Below, in pieces: positions 6,699-16,500 of a DNA stretch of 64,000 bases. The notes beneath the pieces were generated by a model. That model did no database searches. It was not told the DNA's origin and was given only the letters and a program-made list of their open reading frames with translations. Within the stretch, counting starts at the first letter, position 1; each line of letters begins with the position of its first letter. The stretch lies in contig NZ_CP029188.1 of assembly GCF_003097515.1 (NCBI RefSeq), forward strand, positions 5,562,531 to 5,626,530, read 5' to 3'. The DNA is from Streptomyces tirandamycinicus. GTDB lineage: Bacteria; Actinomycetota; Actinomycetes; Streptomycetales; Streptomycetaceae. Made by a program: the position numbers and the translations under genes.

Positions 6699-9600
6699 TC
6701 ACGCCGGGATGTCGCGTCCCGGCCAGCCGGCGTCCTCGGCGCGGAAGTTCCTGTCGGTGGGGCAGGGGCGGATCCACTGCGGTGGGTGCCGGGCGCGAGC
6801 CTGCAGCGAACACGCGTCGGCGGGCTCCTCCGCCGCGTCGGGCCCGGAGCCGCCGGGCTGCCCCTCGGCGGACGTCTCCGGGGAGCAGTCGGGTCTCCGC
6901 CCGGCCTCCGGTTCCCCGGAACCGGAGGCGGAGTCGGAACGGGAGTCAGAGCCGGCGCCCATGCCCTCGGCCCGGCCCGCGGAGGCCGGCAACCCCTCGG
7001 ACGCCGACAACCCCTCGGACCCCGGCAGCCCTGCGGACGTACCGCCCAGCTCGGCGTCCGCCGCCACCAAGTGGTCCACCTCGCGCCCCGCCGCGACCTG
7101 CGCGGCGAAGACCTCCGCGCCGAGCAGATCCCGGGCCCGCGCCGACACCCGCCGCACATCGCCCTGCTCCGCCCGGGGCAGCGGCGCGCCGGAGCGCTCC
7201 CGGGTCGCCTCCGCGGTGCCGAGCAGCCGCGCCGCCCGGACCGCGTCGCCTTGCAGCGCGTGGGCGCCGGCGAGACCCTCCAGGGCGAGCGCCACCGCGC
7301 GCGGGTCCTCCGAGGCCACCGCGGCGACCAGTCCGTCGCGGTGCCGGGCCAGGCACTCCGCGGCGTCGTCGCGCAGCTCCGCGCAGAAGCCCAACTCGGC
7401 CCAGATCAGGGCGAGCGCGTTGTTGGCGCCCCGGCTGCGGTTCCAGGCCAGCCACGGCCGCAGATGGCGCTCCGCCACCTCCAGGTCGCCCCGCCGCCGC
7501 GCGCCGAGCGCGAGCCCCAGTTCGGCCATCTGCTCGGCGGGCCGGTTGCCCTGCTCCACCGCCAGCCGCATCGCCCGGCGGTGGAACTCGTCCGCCTCGT
7601 CGTAGCTCTCGGACAGCAGCGCGATCCGGCCCAGCCCGGACAGCTGGCGCGACACCTCTGGCCACAGCTCCAGCGACTCCGCCATCCGCAGCCCTTCCCG
7701 GTGCAGCTGTGTCGCCTGCCCGTACGCGGCGGTGATCTCGGCGTTTACGGCCAGCGCCTGCGCCGCCTTCAGCTCGCCCCAGGCGTCACCGAGCCGGGTG
7801 AACTGGGCGCGCGCCTCCAGTGCGTCGTCGTGCAGGCCGTTCAGATCCCCGCGGGTCATCGCCAGCGCGGCCCGGCTGCTCAGCGCCGCCGCCACGCCCC
7901 ACTCGTCGCGCAGCGCCCGGAAGTCCGCCAGTGCCTCGTTGACCAGCTGCTCCGCGGCCGCCAGCGCACCCACGTCCCACAGCGCGTACCCGGTGAACCA
8001 CTTGGCGCGGGCCAGCCCCACCGTGCGGACGCCCGGGGCGTCCTGGCCGGCCACCCGGCAGTGCTCCTCCAGCTTGACCTCGCCGAGCAGCAGCCGGATG
8101 CCCTGGCACCAGGCGGCGGCCTCGGCCACCGCCGGAGTGGCCGGCCGGTCCGGCCCGCCCTCCTCCGGGCCGGGCAGGACCGCCGCCAGCTCCAGGGCCG
8201 AGCACAGCGAGCGGTGCCCCTCGGTGAGTCGTCCCATCAGGATCCAGAACCAGGCCAGCGCGTTCACCAGCCGCAGGGTCGGCTCCGCCGACCGCGCCCC
8301 GCGCAGCTCCTGCAGGGTCCTGCGGACGTTGCCGGTCTCCGCAGACAGCCGCCGCAGCCAGCGGTGCTGCTCGGGTCCGCCCAGGTGCGGCCGGGCCTCC
8401 TCGGCCAGCCGGACATAGTGGTCGGCGTGCCGCCGGGCCACCTCGGCCGCCTCACCCGAATCCGTCAGCCGGGCCTGCGCGTACACCGCCACGGACTCCA
8501 GCAACTGGTAGCGGGCGCCGTGTGGGGCGTCGCTGCGGACCACGAGCGACCGGTCCACCAGCCGGGCCAGGATGTCGACTACCTCGTCGGCCGCCACTTC
8601 GCCCCCGGCGCACACCTGCTCCGCCGCGTCCAGCGCACACCCGTCGACATGCACCGACAGCCGCCGCAGCACGGTCTGCTCCTGCGGCGTGAGCAGGCTC
8701 CAGCTCCAGTCGATGGTCGCCTGCAGGGTCTGCTGGCGGTGCGGAGCGCCCCGGTAGCCGGACTTCAGCACCCGGAACCGGTCGTCGAGCCGCTCCAGCA
8801 ACTGGTGGATGCCGAGCGCCCTGACCCGGGTGGCGGCTAACTCCAGCGCCAGCGGGGTGCCGTCCAGGCGACGGCAGAGGGCGGCGATCGCGGGGGCCGT
8901 CTCCGCGTCCACGACGAAGGTGGGGTCGGCGGAGCGCGCCCGCTCGACGAACAACCGTACGGCACTGGACTGCTCCAGCGCCTCCGGCTCGGTGGACTCG
9001 GGCAGTCGCAGCGGCGGTACGGGCCAGACCGTCTCGCCCTGCACCCGCAGCGGTTCCTGACTGGTAGTCAGCAGCTTGACGCCCGGCGCCCTTTCGAGGA
9101 GGCGGCCCACCAGCATGGCCACGTCGTCCACCATGTGCTCGCAGTTGTCCAGGACGAGCAGCATCCGGCGGGACGCCGCGAACTCCACCAGCCGCCGCTC
9201 CGACCGGCAGCCGTGGTCGATGTCCGCCTCCGGCACGGTGGTTCCTTCGGTGCTCTCCCGGATGTCGAGCGCTGCCAGCACGTGCTGGGACACGCAGGAC
9301 AACCCCTCTGCGCCGTCGACGAACCGGAGACCGGCCAGTTCCACCAGCCAGACGCCGTCCGGGAATTCGCCGACCAGCCCGGCGGCGACCGCCACGGCCA
9401 GCCGGGTCTTGCCGACGCCGCCGGGCCCGGTGAACGTGACCAGCCGGTGCCGGGAGAGCAGCCGCCGGCTCTCGGCCACCGCGTCCTCCCGCCCCACCAG
9501 GTCGTCGGCGACATCGGGCAGATTGGTGCGGGCACGCATCGAGGGCGCGGCGTAGGGCTCGGGGAGCACCCCGTTAAGGGCGGGGTCCTGGCGCAGGATG

Positions 9601-10322
9601 GCCTGCTGGAGCGCCTCAAGGACTTGACCCGGCGTCAGCCCCAGTTCCTCCGCCAGGTGCCGGCGCAGATCGGTGTAGCTGTCCAGCGCCTCCGACGAGC
9701 GGCCGACGTGGTAGAGCGCGCGCATGTGCGCCATGCGCAGCCGCTCCCGCAGCGGATGGGCGGCGACCAGCGCGGTGAGTTCCCCCACGAGTAGACTGTG
9801 CTCGCCGCAGTCGAGCCGGGCCTCCATGTGCTCCTCGACCGCGGTCAGCCGCTCCTCCTCCAGCCCTGCGACGGCCGTCCGGACTAAGGGGCCGTCGGCG
9901 AAGTCGGCGAACGCCGGCCCCCGCCACAGCGCCAGCGCCTTCGCCAGGGCCGTCGCCCTGGCCCGCGGGTCCTCCAGCTTGCGGGAGTGGGCCACCAGGG
10001 TGCGGAACTCCCCCACGTCGACCGTGTCGGGCGTGGCCCGCAGCACGTAGCCGGGGGCCCGGTGCACGACCAGGTCGCGGGCCCCCTCCTCGGCGTCCTC
10101 CAGCACGCGGCGCAGTTGGGAGACCTTCGCCTGCAGCGAGGCGGTGGGATTGGCGGGGGGTGCACCCGCCCACAGCGCGTCGATCAGCCGGGCCGTGGGC
10201 ACCACCCGGCCGTGATCTGCGATCAAACAGGCCAATAAAGCGCGGACCTTGACCTCCGGTACACGGACTGGCCTACCCGTCACCGTGCGTACTTCAAGTG
10301 GGCCCAACACCTCGAATCGCAT
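6699..10322 (-). CDS. Large SARP-family regulator (SARP-NB-ARC-TPR), with TTA codons
   Basis: This 1207-residue regulator has the AfsR/RedD-like architecture. It runs from an OmpR-type winged helix (about 1-95; VKVRALLACLIADHGRVVP) through the bacterial transcriptional activation domain (about 96-250) and an NB-ARC/STAND ATPase with Walker A GPGGVGKTRLA (about 296-306) and Walker B MLLVLDNCEH, to a long TPR-like helical region (about 620-1080). It ends in an acidic Ser/Gly/Glu-rich tail. Such proteins activate antibiotic genes by binding 11-base-spaced direct repeats. The gene contains three TTA leucine codons, at codons 29, 146 and 495 (10236-10238, 9885-9887 and 8838-8840). This makes its translation dependent on the bldA tRNA in Streptomyces. 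No biosynthetic core enzyme is adjacent, so its targets may lie left of the window. Confidence 0.93.
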   Translation of the reverse strand: MRFEVLGPLEVRTVTGRPVRVPEVKVRALLACLIADHGRVVPTARLIDALWAGAPPANPTASLQAKVSQLRRVLEDAEEGARDLVVHRAPGYVLRATPDTVDVGEFRTLVAHSRKLEDPRARATALAKALALWRGPAFADFADGPLVRTAVAGLEEERLTAVEEHMEARLDCGEHSLLVGELTALVAAHPLRERLRMAHMRALYHVGRSSEALDSYTDLRRHLAEELGLTPGQVLEALQQAILRQDPALNGVLPEPYAAPSMRARTNLPDVADDLVGREDAVAESRRLLSRHRLVTFTGPGGVGKTRLAVAVAAGLVGEFPDGVWLVELAGLRFVDGAEGLSCVSQHVLAALDIRESTEGTTVPEADIDHGCRSERRLVEFAASRRMLLVLDNCEHMVDDVAMLVGRLLERAPGVKLLTTSQEPLRVQGETVWPVPPLRLPESTEPEALEQSSAVRLFVERARSADPTFVVDAETAPAIAALCRRLDGTPLALELAATRVRALGIHQLLERLDDRFRVLKSGYRGAPHRQQTLQATIDWSWSLLTPQEQTVLRRLSVHVDGCALDAAEQVCAGGEVAADEVVDILARLVDRSLVVRSDAPHGARYQLLESVAVYAQARLTDSGEAAEVARRHADHYVRLAEEARPHLGGPEQHRWLRRLSAETGNVRRTLQELRGARSAEPTLRLVNALAWFWILMGRLTEGHRSLCSALELAAVLPGPEEGGPDRPATPAVAEAAAWCQGIRLLLGEVKLEEHCRVAGQDAPGVRTVGLARAKWFTGYALWDVGALAAAEQLVNEALADFRALRDEWGVAAALSSRAALAMTRGDLNGLHDDALEARAQFTRLGDAWGELKAAQALAVNAEITAAYGQATQLHREGLRMAESLELWPEVSRQLSGLGRIALLSESYDEADEFHRRAMRLAVEQGNRPAEQMAELGLALGARRRGDLEVAERHLRPWLAWNRSRGANNALALIWAELGFCAELRDDAAECLARHRDGLVAAVASEDPRAVALALEGLAGAHALQGDAVRAARLLGTAEATRERSGAPLPRAEQGDVRRVSARARDLLGAEVFAAQVAAGREVDHLVAADAELGGTSAGLPGSEGLSASEGLPASAGRAEGMGAGSDSRSDSASGSGEPEAGRRPDCSPETSAEGQPGGSGPDAAEEPADACSLQARARHPPQWIRPCPTDRNFRAEDAGWPGRDIPA

Positions 10323-10649
10323 GCCGTCACAGTAGCTCGCAGGTCAAAAGGGCAGTGACAATGTCAGCTATCTCACGCACGAAGAGCGGAGGCGACCGTC
10401 GAATACCAGCCACCCTCCGGTCGGTTGGCCGGGCGGTCGGAGGGAGAGCGGTGTTCACCGCCGGGTAATCCGAGGCCCATCATCTGCCCCGCGCGCACGG
10501 AGAGCCGGGCGTGATCGCGGCATGGGCGGAAGCGGGAGCGGCGCGGTTACCGTCGGGTGCGGTTGGCTGAATGTGACGTATCCAGGAATGTGTGATTTCG
10601 AGCGGTAAACACAACTTCCACCCACGTGTGTGACTAAGGGGGAATAAAG
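10323..10649. promoter_or_regulatory. Divergent upstream region, SARP gene and hypothetical gene
   Basis: This is 327 bases without a gene between divergently read genes. The segment near 10560-10650 is relatively AT-rich and ends with AGGGGGAATAAAG before the GTG at 10650, so it probably holds that gene's promoter. No clear -10/-35 pair can be fixed by eye. A GGTAATCC word at 10464 recalls the repeats at 88-117 but occurs only once. Confidence 0.4.
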
Positions 10650-11171
10650 GTGAGCAGGCCCGCGCCCGTGGGCGCACTCGAGGACACCACGGCACTCATC
10701 GGCCGCGCTTTCGCGGTCGCACTGCACGAAGGCCTCTCGGCGGTCGCGCCCACGTGGGCGACCCGCGGGGCCGGCACCCGAGAACCCCGACCGGCACCAC
10801 CCGAGCCCCACATCGTCCTGCTGCGCGTCCACCGCGAGGAGATCCTCGGCGACCTGGCCGGTGAACTCCCGACCGCGCTGGCGGCGACCGGCCACCCGGA
10901 CGTGGACCGCGCCTGCCGCACCCTGCTCGACTGGGCCCTGACGCTGTTCCCGCAGCCCCAGCCGGCTCCGCCGGGCCTGAACCGCCCCGCGGGCGGGCCC
11001 GCTCTGCCGGCCTCCCGGATGCGGCTCACCGTCGCCACGCTCCTGCTGGAGTGCGCCGCCCGCCGCCTCCCCGACGTCCCGGCCCGCGCCCTCGCCCTCC
11101 AGTCCCTGGGCCGCGCGGCCCGCGGCGCCGGACCGGGGGCCGGTACCACCGGTCGGCCGGACGGCACGTGA
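10650..11171 (+). CDS. Hypothetical protein
   Basis: I do not recognise this 173-residue protein. It begins with a GTG preceded by a purine-rich AGGGGGAATAAAG. The sequence is mostly alpha-helical in character, with segments such as ALIGRAFAVALHEGLSAVAP, HIVLLRVHREEILGDLAGEL, DVDRACRTLLDWAL and RLTVATLLLECAARRLPDVP. Pro/Arg-rich linkers separate them, and there is no signal peptide or membrane segment. Codon bias fits the neighbours, which supports it being real. Its divergent position next to the SARP gene could make it a small accessory regulator or a target, but nothing in the sequence proves this. Confidence 0.5.
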   Translation: MSRPAPVGALEDTTALIGRAFAVALHEGLSAVAPTWATRGAGTREPRPAPPEPHIVLLRVHREEILGDLAGELPTALAATGHPDVDRACRTLLDWALTLFPQPQPAPPGLNRPAGGPALPASRMRLTVATLLLECAARRLPDVPARALALQSLGRAARGAGPGAGTTGRPDGT

Positions 11172-11760
11172 CGCAGCACGGACCGGCGGCGGGCGGTACG
11201 ACCCCTCCCGCCGCCCGCTCAGGCCGGCAGCTCCACCTCCACCGGCGTCCCGCACCGTTGAGGACCAGCCGGTAGTGGGCGTACGCCCCGCACAGCGCGG
11301 TGAAGCAGGAAGCCCCCGGAACGGTCAGACGACCCAGGCCGGAATCCCTGGACCTCAGGCCAGGGAGCACGTCAACGGGAGTACTTGTGGAGCCTGATCC
11401 GCAAGTAATCCGGATCCCGGTCCGCACGCAGTCGGCCCACGGCCGGTCCGGCCGCGGGACCACCCGGCGACCGGCCGCACCGCGACCAAGCGGTAGGGCG
11501 CCCAGGCCGTCCGCCAAGAGCCGCAACCTCGCAACCCGTCGCGAGGTTGCGGCCCTTCGCCGTCACCGGGCCCACGTCCGCTGCCGGAGCTCGTCCGCCA
11601 CCGGGACTCGCGCCGGGACGCCGGTCCGTGCCCGACCGTACGGACGCCCCTCGTCGTTCCTCCCGGAGCGGCGCCGCGCACGCTTCCCCGCCCGGCCCGG
11701 TGAGCCCGTCCCGGCGCACGGGGCTACACGAGATCCGGGCCCGGCCCGCCTGGGAGCCGG
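11172..11760. other. Convergent gap with possible gene remnant
   Basis: No intact gene is visible. On the minus strand near 11218-11303 a frame reads FTALCGAYAHYRLVLNG and, after a one-base shift, CGTPVEVELPA followed by a stop. This looks like the C-terminus of a lost secreted or beta-sandwich protein, but I cannot name it. The rest is GC-rich sequence with overlapping artefact frames and the hairpin at 11520-11553. Confidence 0.4.
11520..11553. terminator. Perfect 13-bp hairpin
   Basis: Arms 11520-11532 and 11541-11553 are perfect inverted repeats (GCCGCAACCTCGC and its complement) with an 8-base loop. It lies between the convergent hypothetical gene and LysR gene and could end transcription from either side. 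Confidence 0.6.
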
Positions 11761-12660
11761 TCATCGCAACCCGGCCACCGCCTCGCGGCAGCAGTCGACG
11801 AAGTCCCGCACCACCTCGTTGCCGTCGTCCACGGGAGCCCACGCCACTCCGACCCGGCTGGGGCTGACACCGCTCACCGGCCGGTAGGCGACCCCCGGCC
11901 GGGCGTAGAAGCGGGCGGCGGACTCGGGCGCGAGCGCGACCCCGTAGCCGTTCGCGATCGCGCTGAGCCAGTCGTCCGGCTGGTCGGTGACGGCGCCGAT
12001 ACGGACCGGCCGGCCACCGCGCTCGTCCGCCGCCAGCCAGTAGTCCCGCCAGGGACCGGTCTCCGGCGGCGCCGCCACGAACGGCTCGTCCCACAGGTCG
12101 CGGAACGCCACCTCCGCACGCGCGGCCAGCGGATGGCCGGAGGGCAGGGCCACCCACCGGGGCTCCTCCAGCAACTCCGCCACGCGCAGCGCGTCCTGGC
12201 CGGGGAACGGCAGCCGCAGCAGGGCGGCGTCGACGTCCCCGTCGGCCAGCCCCGCGCTCGGGTTCGACCAGGCCGCCTGCCGCATCTCCACCCGCCAGCC
12301 CGGCCGGCGCCGGGCGAACTCCGCGATGATGGACGGTGTCGCCTCGTTGGCCGCACTGGCCAGGAAGCCGACCCTCAGTACCCGCTCCGAGCGGCTTGCC
12401 GCGCCCTTCGTCTCCCGCAGCGTCCGGTCCCAGTCCGCCAGCAGCGACGGGACCCGCCGCGCCAGGGCCCGGCCCGGTTCGGTAAGCGCCATACCGGCCC
12501 GGGAGCGCGCGAACAGCACCACGCCCAGCAGTGTCTCCAGCTGCCGGACCTGCCTGGTCAGGGCGGGCTGCGACACGAACAGCCGCTCCGCCGCGCGGGT
12601 CAGGCTCCCCTCCTCCGCCACGGCGACGAAGGAGCGCAGCAACCGGGTGTCGACATCCAT
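11761..12660 (-). CDS. LysR-family transcriptional regulator
   Basis: A 299-residue LysR-type regulator. The winged helix-turn-helix occupies residues 1-60 (LLRSFVAVAEEGSLTRAAER, then FVSQPALTRQVRQLE), followed by a linker helix and a periplasmic-binding-protein-like effector domain (about 90-290). The ATG at 12660 matches the conserved MDVDTRLLRSF start of the family. It is divergent from the DoxX-like gene at 12917 across about 256 bases, the classic arrangement in which a LysR protein autoregulates and controls the neighbouring gene. The gap contains an imperfect direct repeat (about 12777-12810 and 12844-12877). The ligand is unknown. Confidence 0.93.
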   Translation of the reverse strand: MDVDTRLLRSFVAVAEEGSLTRAAERLFVSQPALTRQVRQLETLLGVVLFARSRAGMALTEPGRALARRVPSLLADWDRTLRETKGAASRSERVLRVGFLASAANEATPSIIAEFARRRPGWRVEMRQAAWSNPSAGLADGDVDAALLRLPFPGQDALRVAELLEEPRWVALPSGHPLAARAEVAFRDLWDEPFVAAPPETGPWRDYWLAADERGGRPVRIGAVTDQPDDWLSAIANGYGVALAPESAARFYARPGVAYRPVSGVSPSRVGVAWAPVDDGNEVVRDFVDCCREAVAGLR

Positions 12661-12916
12661 GCCGTGAGGTTATGGAAACGGGCATTGGACGCCCCGCAGC
12701 GGGCTCGGCAGGCTGGACGTGTCGAACACGGGCCGCCCGGCACCTCGCACCACGGGTCGTCACCCGTGTACCCGTGCACCCGTCGCCTTCGCCGGATCGG
12801 GGCCGGTGCGCTCCTCACCGTCCACGGATCGCCGTTCCCCATGCACCCTTCGCCGTCCCCGGATCGCGCCGGTGCGTCCCGCGTCCCTGCCCGCCGAGCA
12901 GAATAGAGGCCCTCCA

Positions 12917-13285
12917 ATGTTCACCGCCTACGCAGTCGTCACCGTCGTCACCATCGCGGCCAACGCCGTGGAGGCCGTCGCCAACTTCCTCCGGGCGCGG
13001 TTCGTGGTCGCCAACGCCGCCGCGGTCGGCGTTGCGCCGTCCTGGCTGCCCGCCCTCGGCGCGCTGAAGGGCGCCGCGGCCCTGGGGCTCCTGCTCGGTC
13101 TCCTCGGCTTCACCGCCATCGGCTTGGCCGCCGCCACCGGGCTGGTGCTCTTCTTCATCGGCGCCCTCGTGTTCCACGTCCGCGCCCGTGTCTTCCACAA
13201 CCTCGCGGGACCGCTGCTCTTCCTGGCCCTGTCGGCCGCGGCGCTCGTGCTCGCGGCCGCGGTCCCGGCCGGCCACGGAGCCTGA
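12917..13285 (+). CDS. DoxX-like small integral membrane protein
   Basis: A 122-residue membrane protein with four predicted hydrophobic helices at about residues 3-22, 45-62, 65-86 and 95-115. Short polar turns include NFLRARFVVANAA and VFHVRARVFHNLAGP. Size and topology match the DoxX-like/DUF4267-type families, which are often found next to LysR regulators in Streptomyces. The ATG at 12917 is favoured because the membrane segment begins there; the frame extends upstream without a ribosome site. It is probably the target of the divergent LysR regulator. Function in the family is mostly unknown, with some members linked to thiol or quinone redox stress. Confidence 0.75.
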   Translation: MFTAYAVVTVVTIAANAVEAVANFLRARFVVANAAAVGVAPSWLPALGALKGAAALGLLLGLLGFTAIGLAAATGLVLFFIGALVFHVRARVFHNLAGPLLFLALSAAALVLAAAVPAGHGA

Positions 13286-13341
13286 CAGCCGTCCCGCGGC
13301 CCCCGCACCCGCCGCCCCACGCGGAGCCTGCGCGTCGGCCG

Positions 13342-13425
13342 CCCCCATGCCGGGTCCCCCTGCCGGGTCCCCCTGCCGGGTCTCCACACCGGGTCCCCAT
13401 GCCGGGTCCCCACTCCGGGCCTCAC
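13342..13425. repeat. Degenerate 12-base tandem repeats
   Basis: The unit TGCCGGGTCCCC or close variants recurs about six times between the DoxX-like gene and the convergent GH92 gene. It has no coding continuity and no terminator shape. Confidence 0.6.
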
Positions 13426-13561
13426 GCCCGCCGTCCCATGCCGGGCCCCCACACCCGCCGCCCCCACACCAGGTCAGCGTCCCGGCCCTTCCGCCCCACG
13501 CACGCACGCCAGGGCCGCGGCCCCGGAGGACCACGGCCCCGGACCCGGGGGCGGGCAGCGC

Positions 13562-16500
13562 TCAGGACAGCAACTCGACCTCCGCCAGCACGGGCTTCAC
13601 CGCGCCCACAGCCGGGACCAGCCGGTACTCCCGGTAGGTGCCGGGCCGGGCGACCGTGAAGACCCGTGTCTGCCGGTCCCAGGCGAACGACTCACCGGAC
13701 CGCCGGTCCAGGTCGGCCCACACCGTGCCGTCCCGGGAGCCCTGCAGCACCCAGCCCGCCGGAGCCGTGTCGCGCGCCGCGGAGGTGAGCGTGTACTGCA
13801 CGGCCCGTGTGCCCTCCGCGACCGGCAGGTCCACGCCCGCCTCCAGCGCCGCCTGAGTACCGGAGGTGTCGTCGAAGAGCGCGCCCGTGCCGCTGATGGC
13901 GTCCCGGCGGGGCGAGGGCACCTTGTCGTCGCGGGTGATCGAGACGGGCGCGGCGTCCCCGCCGGTGCCCCAGCGCGACGGCTCCGGGCCCATGGCGAAC
14001 TCCAGGGTGCCGCCCCGCGCCAGCAGCGCGTGCGGGAGCGCGGTGGAGTCCCAGCGCTCGCCGTTCACCTTCAGGCCCTGGACGTAGATGTTGCGGGCGC
14101 TGTTCCGGGGCGCCTTCACCACCAGTTCGCGGCCGTTCTCCAGGTGGACCGTGGCCTTCTCGAAGAGCGGGGAGCCGACCGCGTACTCCCCGCTGCCCAT
14201 CACCAGCGGATAGAAGCCGAGCGCGGAGAACAGGAACCAGGCCGACTGCTCGCCGTTGTCCTCGTCGCCGTGGTAGCCCTGCCCGATCTCGCTGCCGGTG
14301 TAGAGGCGGGACAGCACCTCGCGCACCTTCTCCTGCGTCTTCCACGGCTGGGAGGCCGCGTTGTACATGTAGGCGACGTGGTGGGCGACCTGGTTGGAGT
14401 GCCCGTACATGCCCATCCGCACGTCGCGGGCCTCGGTCATCTCGTGGATGACGCTGCCGTACGAGCCGACGAACTCCGGTGAGGCCGTCTCCGGGGTCGC
14501 GAAGTAGGTGTCGAGCTTCCCGGCGAGCCCCGGCCGGCCGCCGTACAGGTTCGCCAGCCCGCGGCTGTCCTGCGGCGCGGTGAACGCGTAGCCCCAGCCG
14601 TTGGTCTCGGTGTAGTCGTAGCCCCAGACCCTCGGGTCGTAGGCGTCCGAGGGGACCCGCCAGCCGCCCTTCGCGTCGCGGCCCTGGAAGAATCCCGCCT
14701 TCCGGTCGAACAGCGTCACGTAGTTGCGGGCCCTGTTCAGGAAGTAGGCGGACTCCTCCCGGTAGCGCGCCTTCCCCGTCTTCGCGTGGAGGGCCGCCGC
14801 CATCCTCGACAGGCCGTAGTCGTTGAGGTGGCCCTCCAGCGACCAGGACAGGCCCTCGTGCGTCTCGGTGGAGGCGTAGCCGGTGAACGGCGAGGTCTCC
14901 ATGCCCTTGCGGCCCACGCCCCGGTGCGGCGGGGCCACCGTCGCGTTCTTCAGCGCCGCCTCGTACGCCTCCTCCGCGTCGAAGCCTCGGACGCCCTTCA
15001 CATACGCGTCGGCGAAGGCGACGTCGGAGGAGGTGCCGGTCATCAGGTCGGCGTAGCCGGGGGAGGACCAGCGGGAGATCCAGCCGCCGTCCCGGTACTG
15101 CTGGACGAACCCGTCGACCAGTTCGCCCGCCTTCTTCGGGGTGAGGAGGGAGTAGGCCGGCCAGGTCGTGCGGTAGGTGTCCCAGAAGCCGTTGTTCACG
15201 TACACCCGGCCGTCGACGATCTTCGCGCCGGTACGGGTCGGGGTGTCCGGGCCGGTCTGCGGCGAGAAGGGGCTGGCGTAGCGGTCCCTGCCGTCGACCT
15301 TCTCGAAGCCGGAGTTCGGGTAGAGGTACAGCCGGTAGAGCGAGGAGTACAGGGTCACCAGCTGGTCATGGGTGGCGCCCTCGACCTCCACCCGGCCGAG
15401 GAGCCTGTCCCAGGCGTGCTGCGCCCGGTCCTTGATCCGGCCGAAGGAGGCGGATGCCGGGATCTCCTGCGCGAGGTTCTTCCTGGCCTGGTCGACGCCG
15501 ATCAGGGAGGTGGCGATGCGCAGCGTCACGGTGCGGTCCTCGCCCGCGTCGAACCGCAGGTGGCCCGTGACGCCCTGGGACGCGGAGGAGGTGACGGGCG
15601 CGTCGAAGACGCCGTACACGAACAGCCGGGTGGCGCCCGTGGACAGCCCGCTCTTGACGTCGGAGTAGCCGGTGAAGGAGCTGGTCGCCGGGTCGAGCGT
15701 CAGCCCGGCCTGCTCCGTGACGTTGTCGAAGACGACCGACGCGTCGTCGCCCGGATAGGTGAACCGCATCATCGCCGCGTGGTCCGTGGGGGTGATCTCC
15801 GCCTTCAGCCCGTTCTCGAACGTCACGCCGTAGTAGTGCGGGCGGGCGGTCTCCCTCTCGTGGCGGAAGGGCAGGGCGCGGGCGGCGCGGCCGGTGTCCG
15901 GGGTCCCCTCGGCGGCGGACGGCATCAGCTGGAAGGTCTGCCGGTCGCCCATCCACGGGCTCGGTTCATGGCTGGCGCTGAACGCCTGCACCGTGGGCAG
16001 GTTGTCGGCGTTGTTGCCGCGCGCGTACTCGTACAGCCAGCTCAGCGAGCCGGCGTTGGTCACCGGGGTCCAGAAGTTGAAGCCGTGCGGGACGGCCGTC
16101 GCCGGGAAGGTGTTGCCGCGCGAGAACGAGCCGCTGGAGTGGGTGCCGCGCACCGTCGACGCGTAGTCCGACAGGTGCGCGAGCCGCTTCCGGGGCGCCT
16201 TCGGGGCGATCCGGATGTCGTCGACCCACCCCTGGAACTTCGCCGGGCCCTTGGGGGCGTCGTACGCCACCAGGATCCGGTCCACGGTCTTCCCCGCGGC
16301 GACCGAGCCGATCCGGGACGCCACGTGGTTCCACTGGTTGACGTAGAGCCGCTTCGCGGCGCCCTGGCCCCGCGGCGTCAACGGCCCGCCGTGCGAATCC
16401 ACCGCACGGAGGTCGCTCAGATAGGTGCCGTCGGTGAACGCGAGGTCGACCGCCACGTTGGTGGCCGGGTAGAGCGGATCGGTCTCGGGCATCGAGGGGA

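Noticed and set aside
11300..11887. A 195-codon plus-strand frame between the hypothetical and LysR genes
   Set aside because: It overlaps the 3' end of the LysR gene, lacks codon bias and contains the 11520 hairpin.
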